Source: Mixia osmundae IAM 14324 (lineage: Eukaryota; Basidiomycota; Mixiomycetes; Mixiales; Mixiaceae). From it: a stretch of 64,000 bases of DNA. The stretch covers positions 770,575 through 834,574 of the forward strand of contig NW_014575559.1 in assembly GCF_000708205.1 (NCBI RefSeq). Direction: 5' to 3'. A model generated the notes under the pieces. It was not told where the DNA came from, made no database searches, and saw nothing but the letters and a program-made list of their open reading frames with translations. This document shows positions 34,370 through 45,716 of the stretch, piece after piece. A program made the position numbers and the translations under genes. Within the stretch, counting starts at the first letter, position 1. Each line of letters starts with the position of its first letter.

Positions 34370-36547
34370 ATGACGGCGCCCTACTGGAGCTCTGCATCTG
34401 TGGATAGCTTCGACTCTGCAGGTGTTTGGTCGAATGTCGTCAGCAACCCTAGCTCACCCAAGCGACTTGAAGCTCCAAGCTCTCAATCGCCCACAGCTGG
34501 TCCCAGCAGATCCGCTGCGACTAGCTCCAAATGGCCGAGACAGACAGCTCCAGAAGAGCTGGAGAGTCCGCAGACAGGCTCGAGTTGGGGCTTTGGCGAT
34601 ATCCAGGCTGCCAAACCTGCAACGTCGGCAACGGCGACGATCACGGGTACGGCTCGAGCGTCCAACGGATTGAGATCGACTGCACATTCGCCCTTGCCGC
34701 TCAAATTGACTCAAGAGTCTCTGGACGATCATGCCACGTCAAGTAGTAGCAGCACCATCCCAGCTCATTTCGCTCATCATACCGGTCTGCTAGATCTAGG
34801 AGGCAATACGCGACCGGCTCTCATGCGCAAGACATCGGAGACTGTACGGCGGATATCGGAGAGCTCAGACGGATGGATGGGCAACGGCTCCTTCAGCGCC
34901 TCGACGAGTGATAATGGTCTCGCGCAAGGCAACAGAATCAGCGTCGAAGAGCTCAGGCGACATGGTCTCGGTAGCCTGCTACAGGACCGCAAGGGCAAAT
35001 CAAGGGAGGTGCCGGATGACATGCTGCAGGGAGACACGAGAGAAGTGCTCGTACATCGCGTCAAGAAGACAGACACCTTTGCTGGCATCGCATTGCAATA
35101 CGGCATTTCTGTTCGTTGCGCCGCCTGCACCTGGGCTGCTGCTGACGCGCTGGACCAGGTACAATTACTACGGCAGAGCAACAAGCTCTGGTTGAATGAC
35201 CCAATATACCTGCGCAAAGAGCTCTATATACCCCTCGATGCTTGCAGCTTTTCTATAGGTGGCAAGGAAGGCATAGAGCGAGTCGAGCTCGAGCCAGATC
35301 ACATCAAGATCTACGCTCGCACACGTACAAAGTCGTCAGTTACCAACCTATCCGGCCTAGGCATCGAGCGCCGTGAAGATGCCGGCCTGGGCATACTCGA
35401 AGAGCTATCTGATGTTCACTTTGAATCCGATCCAGCTATGCGGCCAACTTCACATCCGCTATCTTGGGACAGCAGTCGCTCTCCGAGCCCGCAATTGCAG
35501 AGATTGCAAGCTCTCGACGGAGCTCGGCAAGCTCAAAGCTATCTGCCAGCGACTAATCGCGATCACAACATGTCTCCCACACTGCCGTCGTTCAGCACGA
35601 TGCTTGCGCCTACGCCTCTCAGACCCATCAATACGGCTCACTCGCCTACTTTCATCATCGATCGTGCTTCGCTCTCATCCGACCAAGCCAGCTCGTCAGT
35701 CTCCCGTTCGCTGTCACCCTTTGGTCCAGATCCAACACAAGCAAGGAATAGGACAGAATTAGAAGTGACAGAGATACCCATCACTCGCGTGCCTGCAGCG
35801 AGCATGTCGTACTTTCCGCCTGCAGCTACTGCAGCTTCAAACATCTCCGCTCAGAGGACGCCGACTGCTAGAGACTCTTTCGATCTGCTTAGCATTACGG
35901 AAGGCGAAATCGATGCTGGTGTCAGTGCGGCCATAGCACTTCAACGCGAGCGACTGTCGAGTGCCTCGTCTCAGAATCTGCGTAGGCGAACAGGCAGCCC
36001 GTTTATAGCGAGCACCAATCCGTCTGAGCACCTGTCACAGACGACGGACATGCTGCTTTCCGGAACGCATGACCGCTTGAATGGACATGCCATCGATACA
36101 CCAGACACAAAGCCACTCGAATCAATGGGGCCGACTTCACCTCTCCTCCGGCCAACGAACAAGCCTGGCTCAGCGTCGCTCAGCAAAGCGCCAACAATGT
36201 CAAGAAAGGCATCTTTTGGCGCAGCAGCAAACGCAGTGGCCAGCTTATTTGACTCTGGCGAGTCTCCCGGCAAGCATGGCACGAAACTTCAGTCTGGCTT
36301 TCCGACAGCCAACACGCGCAAGTCGCCAGCGCTGAAAAATACCGCTATTGTGCCAACGACGGGCACGAAAGTGCGCAAAGGCTCTATGCCAATTGAGTCG
36401 GCCATCGTCCGGGCTGAGCCTACGAACAATTCTGGCTGGAAAGCGATCGATAGCGAAGAAATGGCAATGGCAGCCATCATTCTGAACAGATCTGCTGCTC
36501 GGAGCAAGACACAGGAATACGCATCAGGAAGGCCTTATCTTCGTTGA
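34370..36547 (+). CDS. LysM-domain protein (LYSMD1/2-like), intracellular type
   Basis: A single LysM domain lies near residues 220-280: VLVHRVKKTDTFAGIALQYG IS joined over a 48-base intron (35111-35158) to VQLLRQSNKLWLNDPI and LRKELYIPLD. The intron length is a multiple of three and has no stop, so the frame stays open if it is retained. The start at 34370 (MTAPYWSSASVDS) has no signal peptide, which argues against a secreted chitin-binding effector and for the conserved intracellular LysM family. The remaining 430 residues are Ser/Thr/Pro-rich and disordered. The end RSAARSKTQEYASGRPYLR is basic. Confidence 0.8.
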   Translation: MTAPYWSSASVDSFDSAGVWSNVVSNPSSPKRLEAPSSQSPTAGPSRSAATSSKWPRQTAPEELESPQTGSSWGFGDIQAAKPATSATATITGTARASNGLRSTAHSPLPLKLTQESLDDHATSSSSSTIPAHFAHHTGLLDLGGNTRPALMRKTSETVRRISESSDGWMGNGSFSASTSDNGLAQGNRISVEELRRHGLGSLLQDRKGKSREVPDDMLQGDTREVLVHRVKKTDTFAGIALQYGISVRCAACTWAAADALDQVQLLRQSNKLWLNDPIYLRKELYIPLDACSFSIGGKEGIERVELEPDHIKIYARTRTKSSVTNLSGLGIERREDAGLGILEELSDVHFESDPAMRPTSHPLSWDSSRSPSPQLQRLQALDGARQAQSYLPATNRDHNMSPTLPSFSTMLAPTPLRPINTAHSPTFIIDRASLSSDQASSSVSRSLSPFGPDPTQARNRTELEVTEIPITRVPAASMSYFPPAATAASNISAQRTPTARDSFDLLSITEGEIDAGVSAAIALQRERLSSASSQNLRRRTGSPFIASTNPSEHLSQTTDMLLSGTHDRLNGHAIDTPDTKPLESMGPTSPLLRPTNKPGSASLSKAPTMSRKASFGAAANAVASLFDSGESPGKHGTKLQSGFPTANTRKSPALKNTAIVPTTGTKVRKGSMPIESAIVRAEPTNNSGWKAIDSEEMAMAAIILNRSAARSKTQEYASGRPYLR

Positions 36548-36886
36548 TCTCGGGTTTGCGGCAGAGCGGGATGTCTCTCGCAGATTGAAATCGCGAAAAT
36601 GACGAGCCAACGATTGATGCAGGCAGCGGGAAGGCGCGTTTCGCTCGGGCGGGCTATCATCACGTCTTTACATAGAAAATGCATCCTTTGCCTTGCGACT
36701 GCTTGAACCTTGTTACCTGGACGATCATCCCCATATCCTCCTGCCGCTCGCCCCGCGGTCGCCGACATTCCGGTCTTCCGGTCTGGCCTTGAACCATGCC
36801 CGCTTCTATCATCTCGTCCTGTCTGCTTGGTTTGCGCGCGTTGTCGGAGTATCATGGCCGAAGCAAACGGCGCATGACGATTCAGC
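36548..36886 (+). other. Upstream region of the mucin/GH71 gene, possible first exon
   Basis: It holds ATG-led frames (for example from 36796, MPASIISSCLLGLRALSE) that could supply a signal peptide for the following gene, but I found no splice pair that joins them in phase. Otherwise nothing recognisable. Confidence 0.3.
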
Positions 36887-39800
36887 ATGGCCTCCGGCGG
36901 CACGCGTACAACATGCTCTGTCGCGAGCTACGTGACTTCGCTTGTGGCCACGACATCTACGAGCACTACTACCATTTATGCATGTCTTACTGAGCTTTCT
37001 CTCAGGTCTCGGGCTCACACACACAAGCAGGAAACCAGCACTAGCGTGTCCACCTCGATCTATGCGAGCACAGGCATAATTGTCGCTGGCACAGAATGGG
37101 TCGCCTACGCTGGCTGCGCCAACTTTTATTTGGCTTATCACCCAGAAGGGCCATATGCCAACGGCATGGGTACTGCACCTCCTGCAGGAGATCCGAGCTA
37201 CAGTACCACAGGCAGCGATCCTGACGATGACGGCACTGCTGAAGCCGGAACGATATACGAATATCCCATATGCTCGAGTTGCTGTTTGTCCTTGTACTAT
37301 AACTACGCCGAGTCTTCCTGCGCGGGACGCTACGACATCTGTGGTGCTTGTAGGTACGACGGAATCCCCGGAATCCGTAAGCGCCACCTGGCAGCCGTGC
37401 AGGGCGCCTATGAGCCAAGCAAGCCCAAGCTGCTACGACGACAGGCGGAACCGACAATCTACGCGACAACGTCAATGTACTGCGATCCCGGTTCGTCTTA
37501 CGTCGTTAGCAGCACTTCTCAGAGTACAGTGTATGCAACTACAATGCTATTGACGACTTCTGTCTCGACCGCAGATTTCACAACCTCGACGATCAGCTAT
37601 GCGACTGTGGCGAGCACCAGCACGAGCGTGTCGACCATCAGTTCCTGTTCCACCTCGATCGAGCCAACTCCTCCGCCCGTGACAAGCAGCAGCTCGACTA
37701 CCATCACCTCGACGACGACGACAAGCACTTCCTCGAGTAGTTCGTCATCGACAATCCCGACTAGCTCCTCGACAAGCACTTCTTCATCCAGCACTACGTC
37801 TTCAGCTTCCACGAGCACGACCTCATCAGCCAGGAGCAGCAGCACGAGCACTTCAAGCACCGATGGTCCGGTCACGTCGACCACGAGCACGGTCAGCACG
37901 TCTTCGTCGCCCACGAGCCCATCAACGACTTCTATCACAAGCACAAGCAGCGCGACCTCTGCGGTACCGAGCAGTGCACCCGGCACAGCGAGCTCCGAGA
38001 GCGCCGCAGATAACACAAATGCGGTCATCGCGTCAGCGAGCACGACCACGAGCACGGCAGCTGACCCTCCTTCTGTCGTCAGCACGAGCTCAAGCGCCAC
38101 ACCGTTGCCCGTCATCGTCATCGTCCCCAGCGGTTCCACTGAAGAACCATTCAGTATTACGCCAGGTGCGACCCCCTCGACTGCGCCGTCTTCGAGTCAA
38201 GCAAGCCCTCTGCCGACACAAAGGACTGCAGTCTTCACCGCTCTCGAACCGACTTTGACTGCAGGACAGGCCGCAACTGTCGGCGCTACAGCTCCAAATG
38301 GTGATGTGACGTCGTTCGTCGTATCCGTCGCGCCAGATGGCATGTCTACGTATATCCCGCTCTTCACGCCTGGACCAGCAGCATCCAATGCGAAGATTGC
38401 GCCAGCTGTCGTCAACTCGGGCATTCCACTCGTCAATACTGCATCGCAGCCCGGCAACGATCACATGATTGCCAAAATAGTAGCGCCGAGCGTAATCGGC
38501 GCCGTCGCTCTCGCAGCGGTCATCGGCTTGTTAGCTTGGAAAGGCGTTTCGAAGATACCCTTCTTTAAGTCACTCTTCTCCGGGAAAGCGATCGGTCACG
38601 CTCCACCAATGTCAGCCTCATCGCCGTTCATGCATGGCATTGTCAATGCACAGGTGCAAACCCAGACTCACGAAGTTGCTAAGAAAGCCAATCATGATCA
38701 TAACCGGCCCAGCTTTGAGCTTGACGGTTCGCCGACTAAGATCTGCGCGAGCTTCTTGACACAGCACAGCATCGACTATACGGCAGCTGATTGGGACGCA
38801 GAGATGGCCCGAGCACACAAGACAGGGTAAACTCTTCCAGCTTATGTGTGCTGGCAGGGCTGACATATGTGTCGCAGCTTTGACGCATTTGCGATGCATG
38901 TCGACACGCTGGATGAACTTGACTCGCTTTACCTTGCCACGGAGGCGGCAGCCAGGCATGGCCACTTCAAATTCTACTTATCGCTGGATTCTCGGGTACT
39001 GCGGCACAGAGAGGCAGTGCTCTTGCTTCTTGACAAGATGATCGACGCAGACGCAATTTTGACTCACGGTTCGTTCTTACATAGCTCGACAATGCGCGGC
39101 AACAGGCCCATCGTTGCTGCTCGACCGCCGCGTCACGAGACGCCAGCGTCTTGCAAAAAGCTTGGCGAACGTATCGCTGCACTGGAGAAAAGCGCTATAG
39201 CCCGTCAGATCGAGCTTCATTTCATACATCCTCATCCTTTCAATGCTCGTAAATTAGACAAAGCCGTGAAGCAAAGATATCAGGAAGCAAGTGCCCTCAA
39301 TGATGTCTTGCAAAAGGCAAACAATCTGTACGGCTTAACTTCGGGCAATAATCTGACGATAGTGCTCGACCTTATTGGCAAGTCTGCACCTGCTCTGCCT
39401 GGCTCAGACATCTTTGGGCACGTGGCATATGCTGCCGATAAGCTGATGAGCTTCGGCAAGGACTTCATGCTGCCCATCTCGATGATGGAGCTCTCACATG
39501 GCGAGGATCTGGACAACACTCAACATGGTCCGGAAGCATACCTCAAATCTTGGGATGCAGCGAAACAGCTCGAGCCATCTTTCGTCGTGCTGGACGCATG
39601 GAATGATTACCACGCATCGAAATACCTGGCGCCTGCGCCTGCCCATGTGGTAGCTCGTCACCCAGACATCGGTGGACATGCGGTCGACGAAAGCTTGGTC
39701 AACATGACATCTTGGTTCATTGCCAATTTTAGGGAGGAATCTTCAAAGGAAGAGAAGAAGGATCGTTCTGTGAGTTATTCTATGCTTTCACTCTGATGTA

Positions 39801-40277
39801 CATTCTCATCGAAATTCACAGCATGACGTTGTGGTCATCGGCTATCGCACTCGACCGCGAGATACTTCAGGGGAGACGACTTCGAGTCACAGCAAACGCA
39901 AAGTCAGGCAGGCCACAGCCTGGCTAGATCAAGTCTTTATCGTGTCTCGCCTCGAACAGACTGGCTTTTCTGTCATTGTCGAAATAGAAGGCGATGATAT
40001 TTTGCACCGACCACTAGGCTCCGATTTCAGCAAGGAGACGATTGCAGTATGCACGAATAAGCCGATCCGCGTGGCACTTGTCCGCCAAGGAGCAGTGATC
40101 GCTCAGGGCGGTCTTGGGCCGATGCTCACGCATCACAGCAAGAGCGAGAAGTATCACTGGCGATTCGAATGCTTTACGACGCATCAAGATGAAACTGCAG
40201 CCGGCGGCGAGATGATGGATTCGCATGCCATCATTGACAACGGTAGCGATACGTCTGATCTGATCAGACTCTACTAA
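36887..40277 (+). CDS. Mucin-like Ser/Thr-rich region + TM helix + GH71-like glucanase domain
   Basis: One open frame 36887-38826 runs through a Cys-containing N-terminal part (CSSCCLSLYYNYAESS, CAGRYDICGACRY), a Ser/Thr tract of about 180 residues, and a hydrophobic helix (VIGAVALAAVIGLLAW, near residues 530-548), and ends in SIDYTAADWDAEMARAHKTG. The intron 38827-38877 joins this in phase to FDAFAMHVDTLDELDSLY, then GHFKFYLSLDSR and AWNDYHASKYLAPAP, and over 39770-39821 to VVVIGYRTRPRD. These match alpha-1,3-glucanases of GH71 (dW..Di..A...GiDaFalN; FK.F.S.D; WNDYgES.Yi; YRt.P). Total about 1095 residues. The true start and any signal peptide are unresolved. Two genes is the alternative, but no stop or start separates the parts. 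Confidence 0.65.
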
Positions 40278-40353
40278 CGAGATGTTGACGAGGGGCACAT
40301 TGAGGACAACAAGCATACGTGGGTTGTACAGGGGGATTGTTGATACATGCAGA

Positions 40354-41330
40354 TCAGGTAGACCGAGAAGGCGCTTTGAATGGCTTGACGACACTTGCGT
40401 TCCTCTGATAGCTATATAGCGAGCCTGATGGACTCTTGTGGGATGGTTGATACTGTAGCGCCCTCGCTAGGGCGCTGGTCATTGAGCTGCCAAGCTCGCC
40501 GGGTTGTGGCGTCGCGCTGCCTCTCTCGGGCAGTTTGTCATTGCTTTCCTTTAGCTTGACTATTCCGAGCGCGTTCTGTCTCGGCTTAAGCATTGGAACG
40601 CGCCTCTGCTCGTCAGGCGGGCGCGGCGAGGCATTGCTTGCTCTATCGGAGAGCTTGCGTCGCAACGCAGGCGAGCCATGGGTCGCAATCACAGAGGCGT
40701 AAGGAGATGCCACCTTCTTCTGCACTGCTGCAGGCGACGATGGGTTGGCATCGTCACAAAACCCGTCCAGGTCAGCAGCGACTTTGCGCTTACGTGCGCT
40801 GTGCGTCTCTTTGATGGCATTGAGGTCCTGCAGTCATGTCAGCAGCTCGCACGAAAAGGGAGAGACGCGTGACTGACTGTCTTGCTCTCAAGACAAAAGT
40901 CTTCCAATCGGCTCAAATGACGGCTGAATTGAATCTCTGTATCAGGTGCAAAAGTGATTGTAGGCGCAACGCAGCTGCTGGCTTGCGCCCGACCTGCCGA
41001 GGCGTAGATATAGCGCGGAACAGTCGTCTCGTCGATCACGCCGAATGCTGAATCGAGGAGAAATGCCTGTCACTCGCACTGCTCAGCGTGGCTCAGTGTG
41101 GATTGTATCAGACCACTTTGTCACCTTTGCATTGTAGTGATGCACTCTCACGTAGCCTGCTCGCAACGTCAACTCGTACATGACTATCTATCGTCATTCG
41201 ACGAGCCATCGTGCCAGGTCTTGGCCTTCTTGTGCACGTCTGACGTGTATTGGGCTGCATATCGCTTGACGACCGCTGTGTCAGCGCAGTCTGAGCCTCT
41301 TGTGCTGAGCTCGCGTGCGCTGTTGCTCAT
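40354..41330 (-). CDS. DUF2439-domain protein (ZGRF1/Dbl2 N-terminal type)
   Basis: Four minus-strand exons: 41330-41207, 41156-41125, 41066-40878, 40827-40354. Residues 25-110 match DUF2439: YAAQYTSDVHKKAKTWHDG/YVRVHHYNAKAFLLDSAFGV, then PRYIYASAG and EIQFSRHLSRLEDF. In ZGRF1 and fungal relatives this domain precedes a GRF finger and helicase; none is present here. The protein ends after about 270 residues in a Ser/Pro-rich tail (SGSLYSYQRNASVVKPFK). The first intron (41157-41206) has an unusual GC donor (G/GCTCGT), chosen because it restores WHDG-YVRVH; it is the weakest junction. It shares a 91-base divergent spacer with SPC3. Confidence 0.7.
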
Positions 41331-41421
41331 CCCATATCCACTTCGCCGCCGCCGCCGTCGCGACTCGATTCGTTTCTACAAAAGTCAGGCGTGTCTGGCG
41401 AGTGCTCAGGCCACAAGGAAG

Positions 41422-42224
41422 ATGTACAACGTCGTCCAGCGCACCAATGCCGTCTTGTTCGTCTTCACTCCCGTACGGCATCACACAGCTGACGAATGAC
41501 GACTTGGCAGCGGATTGGCCACGTCGGTGCTCATGGGCCTCATGGCAGCCATTGCGTTGTCAAGCTTCATCATACCGGTCGAGATGAAGCCCGGCTCACT
41601 CAAGATCAACTCGCTCAACGTGTCAGTATAGCCGCCCACGCAACGTCTGCAGTCCGGCTGAGCTCGTCGTGCAGGGCTTTGGGTCGTACGCGTGATGGTT
41701 ACGGCAGAGCGAGCACGGCCGAGTCAGAGTTTGCGTTCGCTCGCTTTGACATCCAAGCAGGTTCGTAGCCGAGTAGCACATCCGACATGGTCTGAGGCCT
41801 TTAGCAGATCTGCGGCCGCTCTTTCATTGGAATACCAAACAGCTCTTTGTCTACTTTGTGGCCGAGTACGCGACGGCAGATCATGTGCGCAGCATGATAG
41901 CTGCCGTTTGAGCAAAGCTGACAGTGGAGCAGCCGCACAACGAAGTCGTCATTTGGGATCGCATCATCAGGCGAAAACAAGATGCTCGCGTCAATATAGG
42001 CGGCGCGAAGAACAAATATCGCTTCAAGGAGATCTCTGGCAAGTTCAAGTGAGTTACCTGAATCTACAGCTGTACATCCCTCATCGCTGCGCAGCAATGC
42101 AACAGCGACGTTCTCGCTGCAGTACAATGTCATGCCTTGGGTCGGAGTACTCACCACAGGCGAAGCTGGACGAACGAGCGCAATCCAATTTCCAGCGGCT
42201 CAAGGCAGAGTAGGATACCAATGA
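41422..42224 (+). CDS. SPC3: Signal peptidase complex subunit Spc3
   Basis: ER membrane subunit (SPC22/23) needed for signal peptide cleavage. One N-terminal membrane helix (SVLMGLMAAIALSSFI) and a lumenal domain: KPGSLKINSLNV, EFAFARFDIQADLRPLFHWN, TKQLFVYFVAEY, NEVVIWDRIIRRKQDA, KNKYRFKEISGKF, YNVMPWVGVLTTGEAGRT. Exons 41422-about 41477, 41511-41621, 41675-41760, 41805-41884, 41930-42048, 42095-42224. The first intron keeps phase only with a GC donor at 41478 (33 bases), so that junction is tentative; the others are sound. About 190 residues, the normal size. Confidence 0.9.
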
Positions 42225-42365
42225 TGATGTAAAAGTGACTCATGCTTGTTGTATGCTCAACTGCAATGCTAGTGCCAATAACCTCGAGACAGTGTGCATG
42301 TTCAAATGATACTTTGTGTGCAATTCTTCGTCGCTTGAGATTCTGTGTCGATTCAATGTGGAAGC

Positions 42366-43998
42366 TCACGCACGCTTGCCAGCCCCGTAGGCCTTTGTAG
42401 CATAATCGCCACCTTCGCAAATCAGATCTGCTTGCGACATCAGCAACGCCAATTATCAGGAGCAGTAGACCTACTCTGAGGATCCTGCGGCTTGTGATTG
42501 AGGTAGTTCTCAAGGATGGTTTTCGTTCCGTCGGCATAGCGCTTCTGAGCATCGAGCGTCGTGCCGGAGTAGTGCGGCGTCATTGCTGAGCCGACGTTGA
42601 ACTTGTCACCCTCCGAATTGGGGTGCGCCATTGTGCGCCAACTGTACTCGTGATCAGCTCGCGAAGCGATTAACATACGAAGAACCGAAACTGACGGCAT
42701 ATTTGCAGGTGCAGGCTGGACCGGCCAGACATCACCACCATAGCCAAGCAAGTGGCCCGAGTTGACCGCCTCAGCAATAGCGTCAGCGTCACAAATTGCA
42801 CCACGGGCTGTGTTGACGATCCAGGAACCCTTCTTCATCCAGCCAATCGTCTCCTTGTTGATCATACCCTGACTCACCAGTCAGCCACTGCTTAGCAGCG
42901 TCCCAAGAGATACACACCTTGGTCTGTTCGTGCAGGGGGCAATTGATGGTCAGGATGTCTAGCTTGCCGAGGAACTCCTTGAGATCCGTGATGCGCTCGA
43001 CCTTGATGTCCTTTGCGATCTCATTTGGCAGCTCTGTGTAGTCGTAGTAGTACAGCTGCTTGGGGTCGAATGGTTGCAGACGACGAAGGACGCGTTGACC
43101 GATACGGCCGGCTCCGATAGTGCCAATGACCTTGCCTTCGATATCATAAGCATCTTGCGCGACCTTGGCGACATTCCAGTCGCCTGCGCGGATCTGCTCG
43201 TGAGCGGGTACAAAGTTGCGAACGAGACAGCTGTTTGACATGTCAAGGGTGCTCGGCAGTATGTATCAGGAAACGTACAGCATGGTCATGACGACATGCT
43301 CTGCTACAGAGACGACGTTCGAGCCGCTCACTTCTGCTACGGTGATCTTGCGTTCGTTTGCGGCATTGAGATCTGCGCGAATGTCAACAGTCATACTGCC
43401 TTCCAGATAAGCGATGTACCAATGTGGTCAGAGCCGACGCCAGCAGTAATGCAGAGCTTGAGATTCTTTGCCTTGCTGATGACGTCGCGTGTGGCATCTG
43501 CTCGAACGCGTAAGCCTGCCAAATTTGAAGGCGAGTGACTACTGGTGCTTACAGCCGGGATGGAATGGCGTGGTGATCTGGGAACGCCAGTAAGCACGAG
43601 TCGGTCAGACAGCAAGCAGTACGCACGAGGATGTCAGCATCAACAATCTCTTTCTGAAAAGTCGAGTCGGCGCCTGCAGTAGCAGTGGCGGGCTTAGCCA
43701 CATCCCGGGAATATACGTGGGCGGCTTGCCTTCCTTGTCGTCTGTGACCACAAGCGTGTGACCTTTAGACTTTAGATAGTCGCCCAGACCCTGCGAGGCA
43801 CGTCAGCATATGCAGACAGCTGTCAAAGGGGGCGACATACGAGTGCTTGCTCAGTCGTGCCGAGCATGCGTGGCTGCAAAAGTCACCCTGAGTCTATATC
43901 TGGACATAAACAATGAGACGTACATTGCGAGCTCCATATTTGCCGCCGCTGTAAAGGACTGCGAGCACTTTCTGAGCACGAAGGGCTGTTCCGTTCAT
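42366..43998 (-). CDS. FDH1: NAD-dependent formate dehydrogenase
   Basis: Oxidises formate to CO2 with reduction of NAD, a cytosolic detoxifying step. At least ten minus-strand exons; joins in phase give [100 protein letters not shown] (NAD-binding Rossmann), [25 protein letters not shown] and GDYATKAYG, the full D-2-hydroxyacid dehydrogenase layout. Intron 43674-43729 has a GC donor (GAAG/GCAAGC). Within 42475-42868 a 20-codon in-frame segment between QPAP and YSWRTM is absent from the family and may be another intron (42647-42706 would be GC-AG), but then the usual DH before W is lost, so I leave it unresolved. No mitochondrial presequence. Confidence 0.93.
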
Positions 43999-44250
43999 GT
44001 CGTCTGTCATGCTCGGTGGACGGTTTGCGAAGTAGAAAGACTCCGAATGACGCACTGGATGATCCCTCGGAAGTCGACGGCTGCGTCGGACTTCGCTTCT
44101 CGAGAATGCGGAGACTCATTATCGCGATATCTTAGCGCGGGCGGCCTCAGCGCGTTGGTCACGGGGCACCTTCATGTGTCACGGCCACGTGGCTGTCCAC
44201 GGCACAAGGAATCGTCCGTCTGCGGAGAAGTCATGCATGCAGCTTTGCAG

Positions 44251-44768
44251 CTAGTCCGTGCCGGGATAATGCTTGACGACAGTGGTGCCAATCGTCAGGG
44301 AGTATCTGGTTGCTATGCTGCCAGGAATCAGACTCCATGCAAAATTTCCAAAGTCGACATAGGCAATGCTATTGCCTTTGTAGAACAGAGCGAGGTCGTA
44401 GCTGAAGCTGTGCTTCTGGTGATCCTCGCCGGTGACCTTGATCTCGTCCATGTGGTATCCGTTCAATACGTAGGTTCTAACATAAGCGAAGGTGGTCGCT
44501 GGAGTAGATGCACCGTAGAGAACAAAGGTCTGTATGCCTGTCAGTTTGGCATGCAAGTAGCGATGACACTGACCTGGCCATCGCCCTGAGGACTATATGC
44601 GGTACAGTAGTCGATGGTCAGAACGTGGGGGTGTTCATAGGCGTCAATTTTCAGTGTCGACAAGCCGGAGGTCGAGCATGCACGTTTGGCAAGATCGTTT
44701 GTCGTGGGCGACGCAAGCACGCTGCCAAGCAGCAGGAGCATAGCAGCGAGCATACCGTACATCATCAT
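44251..44768 (-). CDS. Small secreted protein, cluster paralogue A
   Basis: Exons 44768-44574 and 44529-44251. A signal peptide (MLAAMLLLLGSVLA) is followed by a short propeptide ending in the Kex2-type site LAKR/AC. The mature part, about 130 residues, has two Cys (AC and DYC) and, right after the phase-0 intron, the motif GASTPATTF shared with its three neighbours; the end is SLTIGTTVVKHYPG. I know no family for it; the make-up (secreted, dibasic processing, fast divergence, clustered copies) is that of fungal effector-like or cell-surface proteins, which is inference. The intron sits at the same codon position as in the other copies. Confidence 0.8.
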
Positions 44769-44902
44769 GTTGTCGAAAGAAATCGACGAAGAAAGCTGCA
44801 GAAAAGCTGCTGTACAATCTCGTTGACGTCAAACACATGCATTCGTACTTTGTTGCCATCGAGATGGAACACGGACACGGTCATATTGCAGATTGTGGGA
44901 CG

Positions 44903-45434
44903 CTACCCCTTGCCTGGCCAGCGGGGCCGATAGTTGCCGCCAATCTTGAGCGTGTGTATCACTTTTTGTTGCTTGCCATCGAAATAATAGTAGCCAACCG
45001 TCGCATAGTGGATTGTCTGAGCCTGGTAGAACAAGACGAGTGTGTAATAGAAGTCATGATCATTTTGCGTCTTGCCGGACACGACGAAGACGTCGGAGTC
45101 GAAACCATTCACTTTTCTGTCTACGGGAAGGCCCGCAAAGGTCGTTGCCGGTGTAGAAGCATCGTAAATGTCGAAATGCTGCAAACAAGACACTTAGTCT
45201 AAAGCCTGTGTCGCCTCGCTGAGTACATACGCCCGATGCCGACGGATGCAGGGCGATGCAGAAGGTCATGCTGAATATAGGCGGTGCATCGTGATGGGCG
45301 CCGGGATACAACGTCAGCGTTGCTTGGTCCTGATAAGGGCACGCGCGTTTCGCCATTGTGGCCGAGGGAGAGGGAGCAGTACCGACTGCAGAGAGTGTGG
45401 CTAGGGCAAACGCCGCTAGATTACAGGCTCTCAT
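44903..45434 (-). CDS. Small secreted protein, cluster paralogue B
   Basis: Exons 45434-45231 and 45178-44903. N-terminal hydrophobic signal (LAAFALATLSAVGTA), propeptide ending MAKR/AC, a second Cys in SMTFCIALHP, intron after SASG, then DASTPATTF, FYYTLVLFYQ, TVGYYYFDGK and the end IHTLKIGGNYRPRWPGKG. It is closest to paralogue D in the C-terminal RPRWPG motif. It lies 134 bases upstream of paralogue A on the same strand. Confidence 0.8.
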
Positions 45435-45704
45435 GCTAGGTGACTCCCTAGCACGCGAAGTTTGGCGTGACGGAGGGTCAGAGTCTGTTCCTTGTGGCGA
45501 TCCGGTGTGGCCGACCGTCTCCATGTCGACGCAGAGCCGCAAAAGCGTATTTTGTTTCCTTGATATACAGCACTATACAACGCATTGCGACAACGAGATC
45601 ATGGGTTTGAGGAGCGAGCGTACGACCGCGCGAAAGGAGCAAGAACTTAAAGAAATCGTCGCGCGATATGCCCACTCCCGATCACGACGAATGCAATTGG
45701 CAAG

Positions 45705-45716
45705 CAAAAAAGAAAA
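45705..45716 (-). terminator. Pol III T-run after tRNA-Arg
   Basis: On the minus strand the tRNA end is followed at once by TTTTCTTTTTTG, a strong RNA polymerase III terminator, which argues that the 124-base unit is transcribed as one gene. Confidence 0.7.

Noticed and set aside
37597-38139. Minus-strand frame rich in Val, Leu and Glu opposite the Ser/Thr tract
   Set aside because: It is the mirror of repeated Ser/Thr codons in the mucin-like gene; composition explains the openness and no motif or splice site supports it.
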